Below, in pieces: positions 35,629-44,955 of a stretch of DNA of 64,000 bases. Under the pieces are notes generated by a model that made no database searches, was not told the DNA's origin, and saw only the letters and a program-made list of their open reading frames with translations. Numbering within the stretch: the first letter of the stretch is position 1; the number at the start of each line of letters is the position of its first letter. Source of the DNA: Mycoplana rhizolycopersici (GTDB lineage: Bacteria > Pseudomonadota > Alphaproteobacteria > Rhizobiales > Rhizobiaceae); assembly GCF_013378445.1 (NCBI RefSeq), contig NZ_JABXYK010000007.1:248001-312000 (forward strand). Direction: 5' to 3'. The position numbers were made by a program, and so were the translations under genes.

Positions 35629-38541
35629 TCACGCCCGCTTCATCAGGGGAAACCGTTCCTTCAGCAGCCGCAGCACGGAATCGTAGTTGATCGGCGGGCC
35701 GAACAGGTAGCTCTGGCCGTATTCGCAGCCCATGCGACCGAGTTCGATCGCATCCTCTTCGGTCTCGATGCCTTCGGCGACAACCTGCATTTCCATCTCG
35801 CGCGCCATCGAGATGACGGAGCGCAGCAGGACCGTGCGCTTGTCGGAGCTGTCGCGCACCAGCGCCTTGTCGATCTTGATCGTGTCGAAGGGGAAACGGG
35901 TGAGATAGGCGAGCGAGGAATAGCCGGTGCCGAAATCGTCGAGCGATAGTCCGAGGCCTGCCTCGCGCAGCTTGTTGAGCACCAGCCGCGCCTGCTCGGC
36001 ATTCTCCATCACTACCGATTCCGTCAGCTCGAACTTCAGCTTGTGCGGCTCGCAGCGGGTTTTGGAAAGCACCGCGCGCACGTCGTTGTAGAGTTCGTTG
36101 TTGAGAAGCTGCGCACTGGAGAGGTTGACCGAGACGAAGATCGGCAGATCGCCGGTCTGCAACTGCCAGTCCATCAGGTCGCTTGCCGCCTTGTCGAAGG
36201 CAAACGCGCCGAGCTGGCTGATCAGGTCGGATTGTTCGGCGATCGGGATGAACTCTTCCGGCGAAATGCTGCCGCGCTTGGGATGCTCCCAGCGCATCAG
36301 CGCCTCGAAGCCGGCGATCTCCGCGTCCGCAAGCCGCACGATCGGCTGGTAGACGAGCGACAGTTCCTTGCGCTCGATGGCGCGCCGCAGGTCCGTTTCC
36401 AGCTGCAGCCGGTCGGTGCCCATGGTGCGGAAGGCGGGGCGGAAGGGTTCGACGCGGTTCCCCCCGGCCTTCTTGGCGCGGTACATGGCAAGCTCCGCAT
36501 CGTTGAGCAGGCTTGCCGCGTCCTGCTGCGGGTCGAGCCAGGAGACGAGCCCGATCGATGCTGTCAGGATGATCTCGCGGTTGGCGAAGTTGATCGGCAC
36601 GGTGATCGCCTTGCTGACCGCCTCGGCAAAGTCCGCCACCTTGGCCGGATCGCGCTCGGAGAGCAGGATCAGGCCGAACTGGTCGCCGGAAAGGCGCGAA
36701 AGCGTGTCCTGCGGCTTCAGGAGCCGGCGCAGGCGCCGGGAAAGGGCCACGAGGATGTTGTCCCCGGCGGCAATCCCGAGCGCGTCGTTGACCTGCTTGT
36801 AGCGATCGATGTCGATCGCCAGCACGGTCGGGCGTACCGTCTCGCCGGAGCCGGCGATCGAGAGCATGGCCTGCAGCCGGTCGAGGAAGACCTGGCGGTT
36901 CGGCAGGCCCGTGAGGTTGTCGTGCAGCGCGTCCTGCAGCAGCCGGTCAACCGAGTTGCGCTGCTCGGTGATGTCGACGATCGTGCCGACGCAGCGAATG
37001 ATCTCGCCGTTGGAGCCAAGAACCGGCCGGGCACGGATCGCCAGCCAATGGTAGTGGCCGTCCTCCGCGCGGACGCGGAACTGGTGGTTCAGGCGACCGC
37101 GGCGATGCTCCAGGAGAACGTCGAGCGTCGCGCGGAACCGGTCCCGGTCGTCGGGGTGCAGGCGCGGCAGCCAGTTGCGCGCCGGCCCGTGCATGACGCC
37201 GGGCGACAGGCCGAGCTGCGCCGAAATGTCGGGGATGGTGACGACACGGTCGCGCGCAACGTCCCAGTCCCAGACCGTGTCGCCCGAGCCGGTGAGCGCC
37301 AGCGACTGTCGTTCCAGGTCGGAGAACAGGCCCTGCTGGTAGGCGCCGCCGGTAAAGGCGTGCTGCATGACGGTGAAGCCGATCAGAAGCACGATCAGCA
37401 CCAGGCCGCCGCCGAGGGCGGGCTGGATGATGTCGTTGTCGAGCCTGCCCGTCACCGTCATCCAGGCGCCGAACAGCCAGACGAGGATCAGCGCCCAGGC
37501 GGGTACGAGCAGGATCGCGCGGTCGTAGCGCCTGAAGCCGAGATAGGCGATCAGGACGATGCCTGCGGAAGCCGTGAGCGCAAAGGAGATGCGGGCGATG
37601 CCAGAGGCGATCGGCGGGTCGTAGACGGCCACGCCGAACAAAAGCCCGAGGCCAAGGATCCAGGCAAGCGTCGCATAGGACAGGTGCGCATGCCAGCGGT
37701 TCAGATTCAGGTAGGTGAACAGGAAGACGACGAGGCCGACCGAAAGAGACACTTCCGTTCCCGCGCGCCATATCCGCTCGTCGCCCGCAGTCACGCTGAT
37801 CAGCTTGGACAGGAACCCGAAATCGACGCAGATATAGCCCAGCACCGCCCAGGCGAGTGCCGCCGTCGCCGGCAGCATCGAGGTGCCCTTCACGACGAAC
37901 AGGATCGTCAGGAACACGGCCAGAAGGCCTGCGATGCCGAGCACGATGCCGCGGTAGAGCGTGAACGCGTTGACGGTGTCCTTGTAGGCGTCCGGTTCCC
38001 ACAGATACATTTGCGGCAGGTCCGGCGTCGCAAGCTCGGCGACGAAGGTGACGACCGAGCCCGGGTTGAGCGTGATCCGGAACACGTCCGCCTCGTCGCT
38101 CGGCTGCCGGTCGAGCGCGAAGCCTTCGCTCGGCGTGATGGAGAGGATGCGCTGCGAGCCGAGGTCGGGCCAGATGATCTTCGATCCGACGAGCCGGAAA
38201 TGCGGGGCGACGATGACGCGGTCGATCTGTTCGTCGGAAACGTTGGTCAGCGCGAAGACCGCCCAGTCGCCCTCGTGTGTCGGGTTGGCGGCGCGCACTT
38301 CGATGCGGCGCACGATGCCGTCCGTACCGGGTGCCGTGGAGACCTGGAAGGCCTCGCCGCGGCCGGTGTAGATCTCCGTCGTCGCCGTGATGTCGAGTGC
38401 CGTGTCGTCACGGGAAATCTGCACCGGCTCGACGGCCTGTGCGCTCGTGGCAAGCGGCCCGACGAGCGAGAGCGCCGTCAGTAGGATAAGGGCCAGCGCC
38501 CGGCTGACGAACAGCAGTGACGGCACGGATCGGAATGTCAT
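35629..38541 (-). CDS. 7-TM PAS-GGDEF-EAL protein with degenerate GGDEF
   Basis: A 970-aa protein: signal peptide (about 1-36), periplasmic domain (37-190), seven TM helices (about 193-400, 7TMR-DISM-like), one PAS (410-530), GGDEF (545-700) and EAL (715-960). The cyclase signature is replaced by S618-G-D-Q-F622 and the RxxD inhibitory site by KPQD, so diguanylate cyclase activity is unlikely. The phosphodiesterase part looks complete: EAL at E746, NLSSAQ, ELTES, DDFGTGYSS and VVAEGIET. Predicted to be a membrane c-di-GMP phosphodiesterase with a regulatory GGDEF. It lies 7 bp from the end of the GNAT gene. Confidence 0.9.
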   Translation of the reverse strand: MTFRSVPSLLFVSRALALILLTALSLVGPLATSAQAVEPVQISRDDTALDITATTEIYTGRGEAFQVSTAPGTDGIVRRIEVRAANPTHEGDWAVFALTNVSDEQIDRVIVAPHFRLVGSKIIWPDLGSQRILSITPSEGFALDRQPSDEADVFRITLNPGSVVTFVAELATPDLPQMYLWEPDAYKDTVNAFTLYRGIVLGIAGLLAVFLTILFVVKGTSMLPATAALAWAVLGYICVDFGFLSKLISVTAGDERIWRAGTEVSLSVGLVVFLFTYLNLNRWHAHLSYATLAWILGLGLLFGVAVYDPPIASGIARISFALTASAGIVLIAYLGFRRYDRAILLVPAWALILVWLFGAWMTVTGRLDNDIIQPALGGGLVLIVLLIGFTVMQHAFTGGAYQQGLFSDLERQSLALTGSGDTVWDWDVARDRVVTIPDISAQLGLSPGVMHGPARNWLPRLHPDDRDRFRATLDVLLEHRRGRLNHQFRVRAEDGHYHWLAIRARPVLGSNGEIIRCVGTIVDITEQRNSVDRLLQDALHDNLTGLPNRQVFLDRLQAMLSIAGSGETVRPTVLAIDIDRYKQVNDALGIAAGDNILVALSRRLRRLLKPQDTLSRLSGDQFGLILLSERDPAKVADFAEAVSKAITVPINFANREIILTASIGLVSWLDPQQDAASLLNDAELAMYRAKKAGGNRVEPFRPAFRTMGTDRLQLETDLRRAIERKELSLVYQPIVRLADAEIAGFEALMRWEHPKRGSISPEEFIPIAEQSDLISQLGAFAFDKAASDLMDWQLQTGDLPIFVSVNLSSAQLLNNELYNDVRAVLSKTRCEPHKLKFELTESVVMENAEQARLVLNKLREAGLGLSLDDFGTGYSSLAYLTRFPFDTIKIDKALVRDSSDKRTVLLRSVISMAREMEMQVVAEGIETEEDAIELGRMGCEYGQSYLFGPPINYDSVLRLLKERFPLMKRA

Positions 38542-38548
38542 CGAAGCG

Positions 38549-39199
38549 TTAATTTCCTGTCGCCTGGGGGTCTTGCAGCCCTCTCTCCGGCGTGACCTGC
38601 ATCGGCTGCTGGCTTCTGTCCCCTGCCAGCAGCGAATACATCAGATGGTCGCGCCACTCCCCGTTTATCTTCAGATATTCTCTCAGGTAGCCTTCGCGCT
38701 GAAAGCCGGCCTTTTCAAGGAGGCGAATGCTCCTCGTGTTCTCAGGAATACAGGCTGCCTCGATACGGTGCAACTGAAGCTCTGAAAAGATGTAGGGGAC
38801 GGCCAACTGGACGGCGGAAAGCATGTGGCCGCGGCCGGCATGGCGCTCGCCCATCCAGTAGCCGATCATGCAGCATTGCGCCGCCCCGCGGCGGATATAG
38901 CCGATCGTCATGCCGCCCAGCAGGCACTGTTCGTCCTTGAGAAAGAGGAACAGCGGCAATGCCTGGCCGCTGGCGAATTCCTGCTCGTTGCGCACCACGC
39001 GCGCGCGGTAGGAGCTTTCAGAAAGTTCGTCGCTCCGCCATGTCGGCTCCCAGGGCTCGAGGAACCGGCGGCTTTCGGAACGAAGCTGGTACCATTGCCG
39101 ATAATCGGAAAAGCGCGGCAGGCGCAGCATATGCGCGCCACCTTCGAGCACCACGGTGTCGGACTGCCGCGACAGGAACCGAAATACCGACCGTGCCAT
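38549..39199 (-). CDS. RimJ/RimL-type GNAT acetyltransferase
   Basis: A 216-aa GNAT protein. The acetyl-CoA-binding region is MGERHAGRGHMLSAVQL, followed by LHRIEAACIPENTRSIRLLE and KAGFQREGYLREYLKINGEW. These fit ribosomal-protein-alanine N-acetyltransferase relatives of RimJ, which acetylate protein N-termini using acetyl-CoA. The actual target is not known. It lies in a leftward row thrC - M16 peptidase - GNAT - GGDEF/EAL, about 210 bp after the peptidase. Confidence 0.9.
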   Translation of the reverse strand: MARSVFRFLSRQSDTVVLEGGAHMLRLPRFSDYRQWYQLRSESRRFLEPWEPTWRSDELSESSYRARVVRNEQEFASGQALPLFLFLKDEQCLLGGMTIGYIRRGAAQCCMIGYWMGERHAGRGHMLSAVQLAVPYIFSELQLHRIEAACIPENTRSIRLLEKAGFQREGYLREYLKINGEWRDHLMYSLLAGDRSQQPMQVTPERGLQDPQATGN

Positions 39200-39408
39200 G
39201 CATGTCTCTCCGTTGCGGCGAGTGCGCCGATGCCGGCCGGGCTGCGCCAGCCTTGACAGAATGACACTAGGACAACGCCGGCAATCCCGTCAAACCGGAT
39301 GTTTCGGGCTGCATGATGGCGCTGCACGATCACGCCGCAGGCAGGGGCGCCGATGCCGGCGCTGTGGCCTTCGCCCGAGGATCATGGGCGAAGGCGGTGC
39401 CCGACGAC

Positions 39409-40704
39409 TTAGCTTGCAGCGCGCTGGGGAGCCTCACCGCGCGACAGGGCGCTGACGATATCGCCGGCCGAAGCGAGATGCTCCAGCGGGCCGATGGCCG
39501 ACAGGGTGGGCCTTGTGTCGAAGAACAGGCGGCCAGCGAGATCCGTGAGCCGCGAGACGGTGATGCTCTCAAGCCGTTCCATCAGTTCATCGTTCGGGAT
39601 CGGGCGGCCATAGAGCATCATCTGCCGGGCGATCTGGCCGGCGCGAGCCGCCGGGCTTTCCTGTCCCATCAGAAGCTGCGCGCGGATCTGCGCCCGTGCC
39701 CGGTCGATCTCCTGCTGGTCGATCCGGTCGGCGGACTTGCGCAGTTCCTCGATGATGACAGGCACCAGTTCCGGAAGGTTCTCGCCGCCGGTCGCGGCGT
39801 GGATGCCGAAGATGCCGGTATCGGAGAAACCCCAGTGGAAGGCATAGACGGAATAGCAGAGCCCGCGATACTCGCGCACTTCCTGGAACAGCCGCGAGGA
39901 CATGCCGCCACCCAGAATGTTGGCGAGGATCTGCGAACAGTAGAAGTCGCGGGCATGGTAGGCCTTGCCCTCGAAGCCGAGCAGCACCTGCGCATCCATC
40001 AGGTCGCGCGTCTCGCGCACGTCGCCGCCGGTATAGTGGGCGGTCTCGAGGACGGGCGTGGCGGATGGCGTCTGCGGCAGCGTGGAGAAACGCTTCTCCA
40101 CATCGGCCACGAAGTTGTCGTGATCGACGGCACCGGCCGCCACCACGAACATGCGGTCGGTCGTATAGTTGCGACCGAGATAGCCGCGGATTTGCTGAGG
40201 CGCGAACGACATCAGCGATTCCGGCGTGCCGAGGATCGCCCGGCCGATCGTCTGGTCGCGATAGGCGACCTCGGAGAACTTGTCGAAGATGACGTCGTCC
40301 GGCGTGTCGTTGGCGGCGCCGATCTCCTGCAGGATCACCTGCTTCTCGCGAACCAGTTCTTCCTCGTCGAAGGCGGACTCGGTCAGGATGTCCGCAAGGA
40401 TGTCGGTGGCGAGAGGGACGTGGTCCTTGAGCACGCGGGCGTAGTAGGACGTCGTCTCCGTGGAGGTGGCGGCGTTGACTTCGCCGCCGACGTTTTCGAT
40501 CTCCTCGGCGATCTGCCGGGCCGACCGGCGTGCCGTGCCTTTGAAGGCCATGTGTTCGAGCAGATGGGCAATCCCGTGCTCTTCCGGCGTCTCGTTTCGG
40601 GAGCCGGACTTGATCCACACGCCGAGCGCGACGCTCTCCAGATGCGGCATGTTCTCGGTGACGACCGTCAGACCCGACGGCAGCCTGGTGCACTCAACTC
40701 TCAT
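39409..40704 (-). CDS. M16-family zinc peptidase (mitochondrial processing peptidase-like)
   Basis: A 431-aa M16 peptidase. The inverted zinc motif HxxEH is present as HLLEHMAFKGT near residue 48, and the third ligand region EVNAATSTETTSYYARV follows about 70 residues on. It is related to the beta subunit of mitochondrial processing peptidase and to PqqL-type peptidases. No signal peptide is visible. It is 20 bp downstream of thrC and thus likely co-transcribed with it, as in other rhizobia. Confidence 0.93.
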   Translation of the reverse strand: MRVECTRLPSGLTVVTENMPHLESVALGVWIKSGSRNETPEEHGIAHLLEHMAFKGTARRSARQIAEEIENVGGEVNAATSTETTSYYARVLKDHVPLATDILADILTESAFDEEELVREKQVILQEIGAANDTPDDVIFDKFSEVAYRDQTIGRAILGTPESLMSFAPQQIRGYLGRNYTTDRMFVVAAGAVDHDNFVADVEKRFSTLPQTPSATPVLETAHYTGGDVRETRDLMDAQVLLGFEGKAYHARDFYCSQILANILGGGMSSRLFQEVREYRGLCYSVYAFHWGFSDTGIFGIHAATGGENLPELVPVIIEELRKSADRIDQQEIDRARAQIRAQLLMGQESPAARAGQIARQMMLYGRPIPNDELMERLESITVSRLTDLAGRLFFDTRPTLSAIGPLEHLASAGDIVSALSRGEAPQRAAS

Positions 40705-40724
40705 TTTCCGACTTTCCGCGATTA

Positions 40725-42122
40725 CTAACCCCGAATTCGGGAGTGTTGGCCGACGAAGGCTTCCACGGTGGCAAGTTCCGGATCCAGGATTTCGAACCGC
40801 TCCTCCCTTTGCATCATGTCAGCAAGCCACGACGGAAGCGCCGGGTCAATACCGCTCGCCGATTTTACCGCGGCGGGGAATTTTGCCGGATGGGCGGTCG
40901 CAAGCGTCACCATGGGGCTTGCCGGACGGGCGTTCTTGGCCGCGACGAAGACGCCGGTGGCGGTGTGCGGATCAAGCAGATAGCCTGTCTTTTCAAGGGT
41001 TTCTGTGATCGTCTTTGCCACCTGCTTTTGGGTGGCGCGGCCGGCGCGGAATTCCTTGCGGATCGCCTTCAGGGCCTTTTCCTCGATCTCGAAGGCGCCG
41101 GACTGCTTCAGCCCCTCCATCAACGTGCGGATCGCCGCCGGTTCGCGCCCGTAGGCCTCGAACAGAAGGCGTTCGAAGTTGGAGGAGATCTGGATGTCCA
41201 TCGATGGCGAGGTGGTCGCAACCACGCCGCGCATCTCGTAGCGCCCGGTCTTGAGCGTGCGCGCAAGGATGTCGTTGTCGTTGGTGGCGATCACCAGCCG
41301 GTCGACGGGCAGTCCCATGCGCTTGGCGACGAAGCCTGCGAAGATGTCGCCGAAATTGCCGGTCGGCACCGTGAAGGAGATCTTGCGGTCCGGCCCGCCG
41401 AGGGCGACCGCGCTCGTGAAGTAGTAGACGATCTGGGCCATGATGCGCGCCCAGTTGATCGAGTTGACGCCGGAAAGCTGCATCTTCTCGCGGAAGCCCA
41501 TGTCGTTGAACATGGCTTTGACGAGGTTCTGGCAGTCGTCGAAATTGCCCTTCACCGCGATCGCATGCACGTTGGCCGCGCTCGACGTCGTCATCTGCCG
41601 CTGCTGGACCGGCGAGACCTTTTCGTGCGGGAAGAGAATGAAGATGTCGGTGCGCTCGCGTCCGGCAAAGGCGTCGATCGCAGCCCCGCCGGTATCGCCC
41701 GAGGTGGCGCCGACGATCGTGGCGCGCTGCCCGCGCTCTGCCAGCACGTGGTCCATCAGGCGTGCAAGAAGCTGCATCGCCACGTCCTTGAAGGCGAGCG
41801 TGGTGCCATGGAACAGTTCAAGGATGAACGCGTCGGGGCCTGTCTGCACCAGGGGTGCCACGGCCGGATGACGGAAGGTGCCATAGGCCTCGTCGATCAT
41901 CGCCTTCAGCGTCTTGTCGTCGATCTCGCCGTTCACGAACGGCGACAGCACGGTGAAGGCGACCTGCTGGTAGGTCATGCCGCGCATCGCCCGGATCTGT
42001 TTCTTCGAGAACGAGGGCCATTCCTTGGGAACGTAGAGGCCGCCGTCGCTCGCAAGGCCGGCAAGCAGCGCGTCGCAGAAACCGAGGGTAGGGGCCTCGC
42101 CCCGCGTCGAGATGTACTTCAC
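40725..42122 (-). CDS. thrC: Threonine synthase
   Basis: A 465-aa PLP enzyme converting O-phosphohomoserine to threonine. The PLP lysine is in GTTLAFKDVAMQLLARL, and the phosphate-binding and substrate regions ATSGDTGGAAIDAF and VPTGNFGDIFAGFVAKRMG are intact. The start MKYISTRGEAPTLGF is typical of the family. It is upstream of the M16 peptidase gene and functionally linked to thrB at 30265-31230. Confidence 0.97.
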   Translation of the reverse strand: MKYISTRGEAPTLGFCDALLAGLASDGGLYVPKEWPSFSKKQIRAMRGMTYQQVAFTVLSPFVNGEIDDKTLKAMIDEAYGTFRHPAVAPLVQTGPDAFILELFHGTTLAFKDVAMQLLARLMDHVLAERGQRATIVGATSGDTGGAAIDAFAGRERTDIFILFPHEKVSPVQQRQMTTSSAANVHAIAVKGNFDDCQNLVKAMFNDMGFREKMQLSGVNSINWARIMAQIVYYFTSAVALGGPDRKISFTVPTGNFGDIFAGFVAKRMGLPVDRLVIATNDNDILARTLKTGRYEMRGVVATTSPSMDIQISSNFERLLFEAYGREPAAIRTLMEGLKQSGAFEIEEKALKAIRKEFRAGRATQKQVAKTITETLEKTGYLLDPHTATGVFVAAKNARPASPMVTLATAHPAKFPAAVKSASGIDPALPSWLADMMQREERFEILDPELATVEAFVGQHSRIRG

Positions 42123-42479
42123 GTGATCATTCCTGAATTTGTACGGCCTGAAACTGTCCGGTGGACGTGTGCGAAGGAGCGGTCGGAGGCAGGAGGCCGG
42201 TGCGGCATGCGTCTGCGTTCACGAAACTTCCTTCCTGTTCGGTCGCGGCGTCGGCCGCGCATTGCGGAGCGTGACGAGGCTGCGCGGCCCGTCGGCGTGC
42301 CTGGCATGAAGGCGCAAGCGCTCCCATGCGAACGGATACAGCAAAAAGTGGAAGGTCTTCTTTGGACAATCGATTTTTTGCCGCACCGCTGCTATAGAGC
42401 ATCCGCGAGGGTCTCGAAAGGCCCGTTTTTTATAAGTTGAAGCGGGCGCACGAAGTCCGAATGCAGGGGTGAGAGACAC
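42123..42479. other. Divergent intergenic region thrC / lipoprotein
   Basis: A 357-bp gap with no convincing gene. It must hold the leftward thrC promoter and the rightward promoter of the lipoprotein gene. A CTATAG at 42392-42397 could be a -10 element for the latter, but a matching -35 was not found. A weak 5-bp hairpin (GGGTC...GGCCC, 42409-42424) followed by TTTTTT lies in what would be its leader. Confidence 0.4.
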
Positions 42480-43028
42480 GTGATTGGTAAGACCGGCCGC
42501 CGCCTTCTGGGCGTTACTTTGCTCGCAATCGTCACGGGATGCAGCCAGACAGACAAGACCGCCGATCTCGGCGTTTCTTCGGGGCAACAGGCGGCCTCGC
42601 AGCAGCCGGCGGTGATCCAGGGCGCCTGCCCCCAGGTCTATCTGCGCGAGGGCACCGCGGTGCACCGCACCTATGCCAGGGGCGCGAAGGACGATCCGCA
42701 GAAGCTGATCTACCAGGCGACGCTGGCGGCGACCACGCGCCAGTGCGTGCAGACGGCGAACGAACTGAAGGTGACCGTGCTGGCCCAGGGCCGCATCGTC
42801 TCGGGCCCGGCCGGCAATCCTGGCGCCGTCACCCTGCCGATCCGCGTCGCCGCCTCCGACGGCGAGAACACGCTCTACTCGAACCTCAACAAGTTCGGCG
42901 TGACGATCCCGGCCGAAGGCACGGCGCAATTCGTGTTCACGGAAGCCGACATCGTCATTCCCGGCGGCGCCGGCTCCTACGCCAAGATCTACGTCGGCTT
43001 CGACGAAGGCCCCTACAACACGAAGTAA
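42480..43028 (+). CDS. Conserved hypothetical lipoprotein
   Basis: A 182-aa exported lipoprotein. The N-terminus RRLLGVTLLAIVTGC forms a signal peptide with lipobox VTGC. The mature part begins SQTDKTADL and contains a beta-rich domain with conserved Cys in GACPQVYLREG and TTRQCVQTANEL, which could form a disulfide. It starts at GTG (42480). This pattern is common among rhizobial envelope proteins of unknown function. Role not recognised. Confidence 0.75.
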   Translation: MIGKTGRRLLGVTLLAIVTGCSQTDKTADLGVSSGQQAASQQPAVIQGACPQVYLREGTAVHRTYARGAKDDPQKLIYQATLAATTRQCVQTANELKVTVLAQGRIVSGPAGNPGAVTLPIRVAASDGENTLYSNLNKFGVTIPAEGTAQFVFTEADIVIPGGAGSYAKIYVGFDEGPYNTK

Positions 43029-43212
43029 GCCGGCATCATCGGCGGCTTCTGACATGACCGCCGCGCATTCTGGAGGCGCGGCGTGATGTCTTGACGGGCA
43101 TGATTGCGTGCGCGCTGGCGATTTGAACGCGATTTTGAACGCGACAGGGAGCCGCGCGGGGGTGCGCAAGTGCTCCTTAACGTGCGGCTTTAGAAAGACG
43201 CCTTTCGGCGTG

Positions 43213-43902
43213 TCAGATCGCTTCCTGCCATTCCGCCAGCGCGGCGATGACGCCCGGCAGGTCGATCATCCGCGAAATGACCGTTTCCGCGCCCGCATCC
43301 GTCAGCCGGTCCGCATGCGAGGGATAGGTGTGCGAGGCGCCGGTGAAGCCGACGACGCGCATGCCGGCGGCGCGCGCGCCGTTTATGCCGTGCACCGAGT
43401 CCTCGATCACCAAAGTCCGGGCCGGATCGGCGCCGAACTGCTTGGCGCCATGCAGGAAGATGTCCGGTTTCGGCTTGACGCGATCGGGGCCGAGATCCTT
43501 GGCCGAATAGATGTGCGGCGCGAAGATCTCCTTCAGCCCGACCTTGTTCAGCATCAGCTCCAGCCGGTGCGATGCCGAGTTCGAGCATATGCAATAGGGG
43601 CGGCGCAGCCGCGAGAGTGCGAACTTCACCCCGTCGATCACCTTGACCTCGCGGGCAAGCCGATCGTCCAGCAGCTTTTCCGACTTGTCGAGCAGCGAGG
43701 CCGACAGCGGGATCGAAGCTTCGCGCTCGACCGTGAGCAGGATGTTCTGCCAGGTCATGCCGGCAAAGCGTTCGCCCATTTCCTCCACGCCGATCGGATA
43801 GCCGGCCTCGGTCAGCAGGCGGGATTCGACTTCGGCGGCGATGATTTCGGAATCAACCAGCACGCCGTCGCAATCGAATATGATGAGGTCGAAGCCGTCC
43901 AT
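43213..43902 (-). CDS. HAD-superfamily hydrolase (phosphatase/mutase-like)
   Basis: A 229-aa HAD hydrolase. Motif I is FDCDGVLVDSEI at residues 6-17, motif II YCICSNSASHRLE, motif III near DRVKPKPDIF, and motif IV VIEDSVHGINGA. The cap insertion between motifs I and II is of the small helical type (subfamily I), as in beta-phosphoglucomutase and phosphoglycolate phosphatase relatives. The substrate cannot be called from sequence. The start MDGFDLIIFDCDGV was preferred over an upstream in-frame ATG. Confidence 0.88.
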   Translation of the reverse strand: MDGFDLIIFDCDGVLVDSEIIAAEVESRLLTEAGYPIGVEEMGERFAGMTWQNILLTVEREASIPLSASLLDKSEKLLDDRLAREVKVIDGVKFALSRLRRPYCICSNSASHRLELMLNKVGLKEIFAPHIYSAKDLGPDRVKPKPDIFLHGAKQFGADPARTLVIEDSVHGINGARAAGMRVVGFTGASHTYPSHADRLTDAGAETVISRMIDLPGVIAALAEWQEAI

Positions 43903-44074
43903 GAGTTCTGTCCTTTTGGGAGGCGCCCCCGGCAAGGAGCGCGAGGCGCCGTCTCGAGTTTCGGCGGCGCGACCGGGTCGTGCAGGCCTTTATACGATGC
44001 CGGCGGAAAGCTCAACCTTGGGGCAGCCGACAAGGGCGCTCGACACCGCCGGAAGAGCCTTCTATCAGTGGCGC

Positions 44075-44743
44075 ATGGCAAACATCCAAGACGACACGCT
44101 CGCAAGCCGCATCAGCCGCGTCCTCGCCGAGAGGATCATCTCCGGAGCCTTGTCGCCCGGCGCGCGCCTGCGGCAGGATCATGTCGCCGAAGAGTTCGGT
44201 GCCAGCCACGTTCCGGTGCGCGAGGCGTTCCGCCGGCTGGAGGCGCAGGGGCTTGCCGTCAGCGAGCCGCGCCGCGGCGTCCGTGTCGCCTCCTTCGACC
44301 TCAGGGAGGTGCGCGAGGTGGCGGAAATGCGTGCGGCGCTTGAGGTTCTTGCGCTGCGGCACGCCGTTCCCAACCTGACGCCGGCGGTCCTCGACAGGGC
44401 GGAGGCGGCCACTGCGGCGGCCGACGGCGCCTCCGACGTCCGTTCCTGGGAGGAGGCCAACCGCGCCTTCCACCGCCTGATCCTGGAGCCGTGCGCGATG
44501 CCGCGGCTGCTGGCGTCGATCGACGACCTGCATGCCGCAAGCGCCCGTTTCCTCTTTTCCGCCTGGCGATCGAGCTGGCAGCCGCGCACCGATCACGATC
44601 ACCGCGCCATCCTCGCCGCTCTGCGCGGCGGCAACGGCGACGAGGCCGCGGCCATTCTCGGCCGCCACGTCCAGTGGATCGGCCGCACGCCGGTGCGCAA
44701 CGAGAGCGGCGAGACGCGCGAGATTTTTTCGATCGTCGGCTGA
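44075..44743 (+). CDS. bioR: BioR, GntR-family repressor of biotin genes
   Basis: A 222-aa GntR regulator of the FadR/FCD class. The winged-helix DNA-binding domain spans about residues 5-72 (segments ISGALSPGARLRQDHVAEEF and ASHVPVREAFRRLEAQG), followed by a helical FCD domain (about 80-210). BioR identity rests on context: TTATCTATAA/TTATAGATAA palindromes, the published alphaproteobacterial BioR box, lie directly downstream before bioY. No such box was found upstream of bioR itself. Its effector is not established from the sequence. Confidence 0.88.
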   Translation: MANIQDDTLASRISRVLAERIISGALSPGARLRQDHVAEEFGASHVPVREAFRRLEAQGLAVSEPRRGVRVASFDLREVREVAEMRAALEVLALRHAVPNLTPAVLDRAEAATAAADGASDVRSWEEANRAFHRLILEPCAMPRLLASIDDLHAASARFLFSAWRSSWQPRTDHDHRAILAALRGGNGDEAAAILGRHVQWIGRTPVRNESGETREIFSIVG

Positions 44744-44774
44744 CCGCTCCTTCGAAACTTCTGTCCTCAAGAAA

Positions 44775-44784
44775 TTATCTATAA
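44775..44784 (+). promoter_or_regulatory. BioR box 1
   Basis: TTATCTATAA, an exact match to the BioR consensus, 31 bp after the bioR stop and about 170 bp before the bioY start. It is followed by a run of eight T and an AT-rich stretch. Confidence 0.75.
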
Positions 44785-44905
44785 TTTTTTTTCCTGTTAA
44801 ATATCTGATTTAATAGGATTTATTGGCGCTTCATGCCCGTCCTGCAGGCATCGTATGGCTCGGACGATCTCTTGACGCGCCGGTTCGATCTCTCCAATGT
44901 TGGAA

Positions 44906-44915
44906 TTATAGATAA
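44906..44915 (+). promoter_or_regulatory. BioR box 2
   Basis: TTATAGATAA, the complement form of box 1, directly after a possible -35 element TTGGAA (44900-44905) and 40 bp before the bioY start. Confidence 0.85.
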
Positions 44916-44924
44916 TTTGTCGTG

Positions 44925-44934
44925 TTATCTATAA
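44925..44934 (+). promoter_or_regulatory. BioR box 3
   Basis: TTATCTATAA, 19 bp from box 2 measured start to start and 21 bp before the bioY ATG. It overlaps the probable -10 region, so binding here would block RNA polymerase. Confidence 0.85.
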
Positions 44935-44955
44935 ACGCCAACAGGAGGCCCTTTC

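Noticed and set aside
36043-38484. 813-aa open frame antisense to the second GGDEF-EAL gene
   Set aside because: No recognisable domain; the opposite strand encodes clear TM, PAS, GGDEF and EAL parts.
42392-42432. Short promoter-terminator unit as a small RNA gene
   Set aside because: The candidate -10 has no proper -35, and the hairpin stem is only 5 bp; a transcript would be too short.
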